Shown piece after piece: positions 17,007-22,583 of a DNA stretch of 22,583 bases; position 1 is the first letter of the stretch; every line of letters starts with the position of its first letter. The stretch spans positions 67,775 to 90,357 of the forward strand of contig CALSCP010000348.1 of assembly GCA_943704425.1 (NCBI GenBank). The letters are read 5' to 3'. The position numbers and the translations under genes were made by a program. This DNA is from Ministeria vibrans ATCC 50519. Taxonomy: Eukaryota; Opisthokonta; Filasterea. The notes beneath the pieces are model-generated. The model searched no databases. It was not told the DNA's origin and was given only the letters and a program-made list of their open reading frames with translations.

Positions 17007-18886
17007 AGCACCGTCCAATGGACCGAAGCGTGCGCCGGCATCGCCCATCATTAATCGCGCGGTCAACCGCTACGTTTCGGGCGTATCCGTCAATTCGGGT
17101 GAGTTTTAAAAATGGGCACACTTCCTCTTCTCTTTCGAACTGACGTTGAGTTGCTCTTGTGCAGTAGACGAGGTTCCCACTCGCTCGTTTGAGGCTGGAA
17201 AGAAGTTTGCACTGCGCGTGAACATTATCGAAGCAAAGGATTTGCCGCACTTTACGCTGCGAAAGCATATGGCAACGATCAGCGTACAGATGGGCTCGAC
17301 ACGACGGCACACACGCGCGCTGCTGTTGAACGACTCGCGACTGCTCACATTCAACGAGTCGCTTATTGTCAATGTGCCCGAAGGCGTGTCGGATGTCAAG
17401 GTGGCGCTGCACACGCGTGGGCGTGTCATGGGTGTTGAGCAGGAGGTGGGAAAGGCCAAAGTGCCACTGTTGGGTCTGCCCGTCGAAGGACTTGACTCCA
17501 CCGACCAGACTGAGACGTTGCTTGCTGCGTCCGAGTCGCCAACGCCGCTGGACGTGGCGGTAGAATCGCCAAATTCGCTTGCGTCGCCGTCGGCACTGGC
17601 GGCCGCTCAAGACGCAACGTTGGCAGACGATGTGGCATGGCGCACTGCAAGCGCGCCGCCCGACGTGGCGCCGCAACGTGCGAGTCGCAACAGTCTGGAA
17701 TTCGACACGGAACGCGCAAGCGTACGCTGGCTCACCATGGAGCGCAAAAAAATGAAGCCGCCGCCGCCTGGGTGCAGTCTCAAAGACGGCCGTGCCGGCC
17801 GTGTGTTGGTGGAGCTGTCGTTAATTGAAGGATGGGTCCAAGTGGACGGCGTTGACAACACGTCGGAGGGCGAAGAGGGCGACGACGTCGACGACGACGA
17901 CGAGCCCGTCGACGAGCCTCCCGCGACACCTGTGGCGGCACCCGATCCGCTAGAGTGGTCGCTCTTCGACGAAGATGTGCCGTGCAGCCTGACCAAGCTG
18001 CATGCGCTGACGATGCAGAAAGACAGTAAGTTTCTAGCGGCCTTTTACGTCGCCAAGAATTACACGAACACAGCGGTGACGGACTGGGATGAGGACGACC
18101 GACGCGAAGTCACGTATCTCATGCCCAAGAGTGCCATAGTCAAGGCCAACAATGTCTCCGAGAAGTGGCACTATGTCGTGAAGAGCCCGGGTGCCGGATT
18201 TATCCTTCACGTCGAGGTGAATCATTCATTTTTAGCCGTCGACCAGACTCTGAGCTTAAATTATTTGTTGTTGTTGTTGTTGCTCTTCTTCTTCTGTGTT
18301 TCTTAGACGCTGACGCCAGAAGTGCCGTATGGTGAGTCGATTGTGACCAAGATCCAGTACTACATGTGCTACCGTGGGCCCAAGCAGGCGTACCTGCGCG
18401 TCACTGCACAGGTCGAGTTCACCAAGAGCGTCAATGGCATGATGAAGTCAATGATTCTGCGTGGCAGCAAGAACGGCATGACGGACAACTACGCGCTCTA
18501 CAGTCAGGCATGAGTAGAAGTAGAAAGTGCTCCCATCATATGTTCATGTCCGTTTGTGACCCTCTATTTATCTTTGTGTGTAGATTCTGAAGAAGTTCAC
18601 AAGGCCGAGCAAGGGCAAAGGCGCAGGGACTGGGGCAAGTGGTGACAGTGAGACGGCGATCATTGTGCCGTCGGGTCAGTCGTCAAGTGGTCGGTCCCTC
18701 AAGATTGCCACGTACGTCTGTCTAGTGGTCCTGTGCGTACTGCTCGCACTTCTTTATGTTCGCATTGTCAATCTCGAGCACCACATTGTTCAGCTTACTC
18801 AGCAACTGGCCGACTCTCTTCCTCCCTCCGATGAGTCCCGTCTCCTCCCTCCGATGAGTCCCGTCACTCTGAGTTCTGACCTGTAA
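15700..18886 (+). CDS. C2-C2-VASt domain membrane protein, likely lipid transfer
   Basis: Eight exons: 15700-15835, 16151-16287, 16637-16743, 16799-16920, 17009-17098, 17165-18216, 18307-18507 and 18584-18886; 715 aa. The first C2 domain (about 28-150) is rebuilt across exons 1-4 (AKDLNG|YSDPFVTL, NPVWTDEIFSF, VVWDWNRVERDRFLG); only part of the usual calcium-binding Asp set is present. A second, weaker C2 lies at about 210-300 (LRVNIIEAKDL). An acidic linker (EGDDVDDDDE) precedes a VASt domain at about 470-618, with the TPEVPYGES...KIQYYMCY signature made by the exon 6/7 splice. A C-terminal membrane segment (about 656-677) leaves a short tail. VASt/StARkin domains of Lam/Ysp2 and GRAMD1 proteins move sterols at ER contact sites. 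Here C2 domains take the place of GRAM as the membrane-targeting part. Intron 7 uses a GC donor. The sterol ligand is inferred from the family. Confidence 0.82.
16962..17004. repeat. G9T34 homopolymer tract in intron 4 of the VASt gene
   Basis: Nine G followed by 34 T lead straight to GCAG, so the T run is an extreme polypyrimidine tract of the 3' splice site. Its length may be uncertain in the assembly. Confidence 0.9.
18821..18865 (+). repeat. 23-bp tandem duplication in the VASt gene C-terminus
   Basis: CCTCCCTCCGATGAGTCCCG occurs at 18821 and again at 18844. Since 23 is not a multiple of three, the two copies are read in different frames (PPSDESR, then LPPMSPV) and the duplication remade the last 15 residues of the protein. 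Confidence 0.9.
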
Positions 18887-19369
18887 TCCTGCAGAGGAAA
18901 TAAAAATAATAAATAATTTTTGAAGAAGAAGTGAAATAATTTTTGAAGAAGAACAAGACATTTCCAATAATAATAATAATAATAATAATAAAATTTTACC
19001 CATGTTACCTCTTGAGTTTCGGTTGAGTTTGCAAGGCGGTCTGGCTGTGTCTTCGCGTGGTGACTGTATCATTAATAAATGGGTTGTATTCTTCTTCTTA
19101 TTATTAGTACTATAATAATTATTATTATTATAATTATATTTTTTTGAATTTTGACGTCTTGTCATCAGTCAGCAACCTGTCTTATGCCTAATGTCTTCGT
19201 TCCTTCGACCTTCAGACCCTCTCAACGCTCTTGTTACAGTCTTGTACCTTACAAAGGAAGTTTGTCACACATTACACTTATATTCAACGTTTAATGTCCA
19301 ATGATCTCTGATGACTGATCACCGATCTCAAATTCTCATTTTCTCATACTTTTTTTTGTACGGTGCGCC
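18887..19369. other. Intergenic region with direct repeats and a dispersed repeat copy
   Basis: 483 bp between two plus-strand genes. It holds a 23-bp-period direct repeat (AAATAATTTTTGAAGAAGAA at 18911 and 18934), an (AAT)n run near 18967-18990, one copy of the dispersed 55-bp repeat (19045-19099), and AT-rich DNA. The last part before 19370 should contain the promoter of the glycosyltransferase-like gene. Confidence 0.6.
19045..19099 (+). repeat. Dispersed 55-bp repeat, intact single copy
   Basis: This 55-bp segment (starting CTGTGTCTTCGCGTGG, ending TTGTATTCTTCTTCTT) is identical to 22343-22397. It includes an ATTAATAAATGGG core with an AATAAA word. It is followed by ATT-rich sequence and lies about 160 bp after the stop of the VASt gene. 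Confidence 0.95.
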
Positions 19370-22092
19370 ATGCGGAAAGTGTTTCGCCAAGTGCGATGGC
19401 TGTCTCCATCGTCGGCGCGTCGGCTGCTTCTATCGCCCAAGACACTTGCCTTCTGCTTGACTCTCCTGCTCTTGGTTGTCGTCAAAAACTCTCTCGTTCG
19501 CGCCGCCTACGGTCCCGAACGCGTCGGCACTGTCGCGTCACGCGAAGTAGACCTGGAGCTCTACGCGATGGCCGACTCCGACCTGCACGCCGACTATGGG
19601 TACGTTCACATATTCATCCTAATCATTTTTTGGCTGCGTGTGTTCCGTTGCACCTTTTCCAACGTGACATCGTCTCGCCTCCGCTTGCTCCCCTCTCTCT
19701 TTCGTGTGCGGTCCCTCTCTTGCCATAGGCATTGGTTAGGCATGTATGTTCTGTCGCTTCGTGTTTGTATTGCGCCTGTCTGTCAAACATACGTCGATCC
19801 GTTTTTTTTTTTTCAATACTAATTATAATTATTCCCTTTTTGACACGTCGCCGCACTAGACTTCATCATGACTTGCCCCATTGCTACTGGGACGCATCGC
19901 CGTTGAAAATCGAGGAGACGCCGGCTCTCAGTAAGGCGCGGCTGGCGGCGCACTTTGCGCTTGTCATTGTGGTTGACTGTGCGACGGATGGAGTGGCGGC
20001 GTTGAATGCGACGCTCACGTCGATCGCGTCGGCGCAGTTCACCCACATCCATGGCTTCCCCGACCATGGCTTGGAGTTGATCTTTTCCGTCAATGCGGCC
20101 GTGGCGAACGGGGACGAGACGCCGACGCCCGCAACCGAAAGTTGTCTTGCTCTTGCGCGCGACTTTGACTTCTCCGCCTACGGCAACAAAAAGGTCCTGC
20201 TGTGGGATTGTCGCTTCGAATCGCGCATGCTCCATTGGATGCACGCCTGGCACCCCATTCCCATGGACAATATTATCTCGCACGAGGAGTGGACTAACGG
20301 CGCCTACACGAAACGCGCGTCCTTTGGTGATTCGCCCTCGCTCGAGTTTCTGCGACGACACATCGCATCACGTTCACGGAGCGGCAGTAGTCGCCTTGTC
20401 GAAGACCTGCGCGGCGCGGACTTGTCTATTGACGAGATTATCGAAGATATGCCTGCCCACCAGCGCTCCATGGTCATGTCGGCAGGCATGCCAGCGGCGC
20501 TCATTCTTGACTCCGGCACTGTCTTTGGTCACCGGTTCCTGTTCTGGGCTCGCGACGTCGTCTCCGAGTACCGCGGTGGCTTTCGTGGCCGCGATACCTT
20601 TGGTGGCATCTTCCGACCGACCATCGAAGCGTCGACCAATGTGGTACCCGAGGCGTTTGTCGTGCCCACTTCGCGTGACTGTCGCTTCTCTCGTGCCGAA
20701 TTGCGTCGGCCCACCCCAGGTCATCTCAGTGAACTCTTGGTCTTTGCGCGGCCCTTTGCCACGATGCGTGAGCACATTGGCGAGCACATGAACAGTGTCA
20801 TTGAGAAGGCCAACGACGGCGTGATGCGTCGCGTCTTTGGAGACCCTTGGCAACGTTCAACTCTCGCCTGGATCGCCGCTGAGTGTCACCGGCAAAACCT
20901 CTACTTGGTCTCGCCGTGCATGTCGCATGCCGGTTCGCTTGCCATGACCGTCTCACAAGTGGACGCTAGCCCCCTCACGCCCCTGCCGACCGATCTTTAC
21001 GGCAAGTCTCACGTCGACCAGACGCTGCAGGACCACAAGACATCGCTTGTGTTTGCCACGCTGCCTTGCCGCTATGAATGGGACGGGGCCCCACGCATGG
21101 AACTTTCACTTGCCGCAAAAGAGTCGCATACCAAGGAGGGATTTGTCGGCGTGCGCATGGTAAATGCCTCACAGGTGACGTCCACTCTCTCATGGCTTTG
21201 CCAGACGGCCAAGTTTGACAAGGTTCATCGTCACACTGTGCTGCTGGCACTCGATGAGGACGCGTATGAATCGTTGCGTCACAACGCGTTTCATGTGCAC
21301 GTCATTCCAGCGTTTGAGTCGCGCGACAATGCTCTCATTGAGCGCGCCATGGCCGCGAGCGACCTTCCCCCCGGCATTCTTCCCATGAATTCGGTGGCGT
21401 ATCCTTACGAGCGCGCGCGCATCATGAACCTCCTCACCGAGATGCTCGCGTGTCACGCCGACGTGTTTGTGCACAACGACAATGCACTCTGGCTTGACAA
21501 CGTGTACAAATCTATGGCGGCGCCACCGCTTCAGATGCATGTTGTCGACGACGAGCTTGGCGAACATGATGTTGTGAATCGTGAGGTGGACTTAGTACTG
21601 CTTCGTCGCGACAATTTCACACACACCTACATGAAGAGGTGGGACGAAGATTTCTTTGTGGCGCGACACACGTCGCGCTCAGTCAACGTACTCTCGTGGG
21701 TGGCCCGCCGCTATTCGATGCTTGCCGACGAGTGGACCGCCTATCCGCACCACGCCAAGAACGAACGACCCATTTGGATTCGGCCCGTCTTTGCCGAGGT
21801 CCTCGCCGAGGGTCGCATTCCCTTCTACCTTATTGACAAGAACCAACTACCGACGGGCGTTCGTGTCAAGACATTCCACGCCAACGACGACAAATCGGGC
21901 CGTCGCCTGCGATACGAGGCGGACGAGCATTCGGTGACGTCGGCGAATGACTTTGACAGTATCCCCAAGGACGCATCGATTCTCATGCTGCCGAACGAGA
22001 CGCAGATGCTCTTCTCGCAGGTGTCTCGCTCCGGCATGCTCATTTGCAAGAAGCGTGTCGTTGCCGATTTTATCGCAGCCATTGGCGGGTAA
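19370..22092 (+). CDS. Type II membrane protein, glycosyltransferase-like
   Basis: Two exons, 19370-19599 and 19860-22092, separated by a 260-nt phase-2 intron (GTACGT...ACTAG); 820 aa. A basic N-terminus and a hydrophobic segment at about 22-38 (TLAFCLTLLLLVVV) form a signal anchor of the Golgi type II kind. A first lumenal part (about 105-330) starts FALVIVVDCATDG...LTSIASAQF...LELIFSVNA, a strand-helix-strand order like the start of GT-A transferases. A second part (about 590-740) has VFVHNDNALWLDNV, which matches the place of the DVDVVWLRDP motif in nucleotide-diphospho-sugar transferases (PF03407-like). Here the DxD is replaced by NDN (616-618). Several N-x-S/T sites are present. Donor and acceptor sugars cannot be told. 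If the DxD replacement is real, the second domain may be inactive or metal-independent. The family call is tentative; the membrane topology is more certain. Confidence 0.6.
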
Positions 22093-22225
22093 TGCCGGCT
22101 TACATGCACTTGTATGTCAACTACAACAGCAATAAATTAATAATTATTTTATTCTACTTTTCTTTATTCCAATCTCCTCATGTACTACACGTGCAATATA
22201 ATAATAATAATACGAATAGTAAATT
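22093..22225. other. 3' flank of the glycosyltransferase-like gene
   Basis: 133 bp of AT-rich sequence with an AATAAA word at 22131, 40 bases after the stop codon, which is a likely poly(A) signal. An (AAT)n patch then leads into the foldback element. Confidence 0.5.
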
Positions 22226-22305
22226 ATTAGAAGAATACAACCCATTTATTAATGATACAGTCACCACGCGAAGACACAATATTAGAAAAATAGTAGTAGT
22301 GATAA

Positions 22306-22336
<31 letters not shown>

Positions 22337-22402
22337 AATAATCTGTGTCTTCGCGTGGTGACTGTATCATTAATAAATGGGTTGTATTCTTCTTCTTCTA
22401 AT
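22226..22402. repeat. Foldback element: 53/59-bp inverted repeat around an (AAT)n loop
   Basis: The left arm 22226-22278 (ATTAGAAGAATACAACCC...GCGAAGACACA) is the exact reverse complement of the right arm 22344-22402, apart from six extra bases (two AGA units) in the right arm. The 65-bp centre is AT-rich with (AAT)n. The right arm is identical over 55 bp to 19045-19099. No open frame or transposase is present, so any mobility would need outside help. The termini do not show a clear target-site duplication because they lie in ATT-rich sequence. Confidence 0.9.
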
Positions 22403-22443
22403 TATTATTATTATTATTATTATTATCATTATTATTCTTATTA

Positions 22444-22474
<31 letters not shown>

Positions 22475-22491
22475 CATTATTATTCTTATTA

Positions 22492-22580
<89 letters not shown>

Positions 22581-22583
22581 ATA
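22403..22583. repeat. Compound (ATT)n satellite to the window end
   Basis: ATT tandem repeat with regular interruptions (ATC, CTT). A longer unit with TTATCATTATTATTCTTATT recurs at about 22424 and 22471, so there is a higher-order period. It reaches the last base. Confidence 0.95.

Noticed and set aside
19819-20853. Minus-strand and alternative plus-strand frames across the glycosyltransferase-like gene
   Set aside because: The single 744-codon exon explains the region; GC-rich coding DNA leaves shadow frames open.
1-22583. CRISPR arrays, bacterial operons, tRNA or rRNA genes
   Set aside because: The repeats are microsatellites or dispersed copies without regular spacers. The genes have spliceosomal introns. 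No tRNA cloverleaf or rRNA sequence was noticed by eye.

Overview
The window is nuclear DNA of a unicellular eukaryote. Genes are packed with spacers of about 0-500 bp. They are cut by short spliceosomal introns (I place 34, mostly 54-140 nt). Coding exons are GC-rich, while spacers and introns are AT-rich with many microsatellites. A Bub2/Cdc16-type TBC GAP, an Spc24 kinetochore subunit, a Sin3 corepressor and a UBL-BAG cochaperone suggest an opisthokont-like or early fungal/protist lineage. The threonine synthase, however, looks like the short zinc-ribbon type of prokaryotes and plants, which is not the usual fungal form. I do not assign a taxon. Every gene model below was assembled by eye from reading frames and splice signals.

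Layout, left to right: a possible 5' exon leaving the left edge (minus, 120-251); a new three-exon gene (plus, 583-988) that meets a second new three-exon gene (minus, 989-1982) stop to stop with no spacer; BUB2-like TBC GAP (plus, 2241-3307); UBL-BAG Hsp70 cofactor (minus, 3679-4358); SPC24-like Ndc80-complex subunit (plus, 4738-5946); the large SIN3 corepressor (plus, about 6237-11848); a secreted or ER-lumen JmjC/cupin_8 protein (minus, 12008-13667); threonine synthase (plus, 13862-15321); a C2-C2-VASt-TM lipid-transfer protein (plus, 15700-18886); a type II membrane glycosyltransferase-like protein (plus, 19370-22092).

The genes do not form one pathway. BUB2 (mitotic exit/septation GAP) and SPC24 (outer kinetochore) both act in mitosis and are separated only by the BAG gene. 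Several neighbours are divergent and share short promoter regions (1983-2240, 4359-4737, 13668-13861).

The most unusual non-coding feature is a dispersed repeat of about 55 bp. Two copies at 22226-22402 form a long inverted repeat, a third at 19045-19099 is identical to one arm, and a diverged copy lies at 4461-4504. Most copies sit in (ATT)n/(AAT)n-rich DNA, which suggests a small foldback or MITE-like element. Other points of interest are a GC-AG intron, a 42-unit (CA)n that runs straight into a 3' splice site, a run of phase-0 introns in SIN3, and a degenerate DxD-like motif in the glycosyltransferase.
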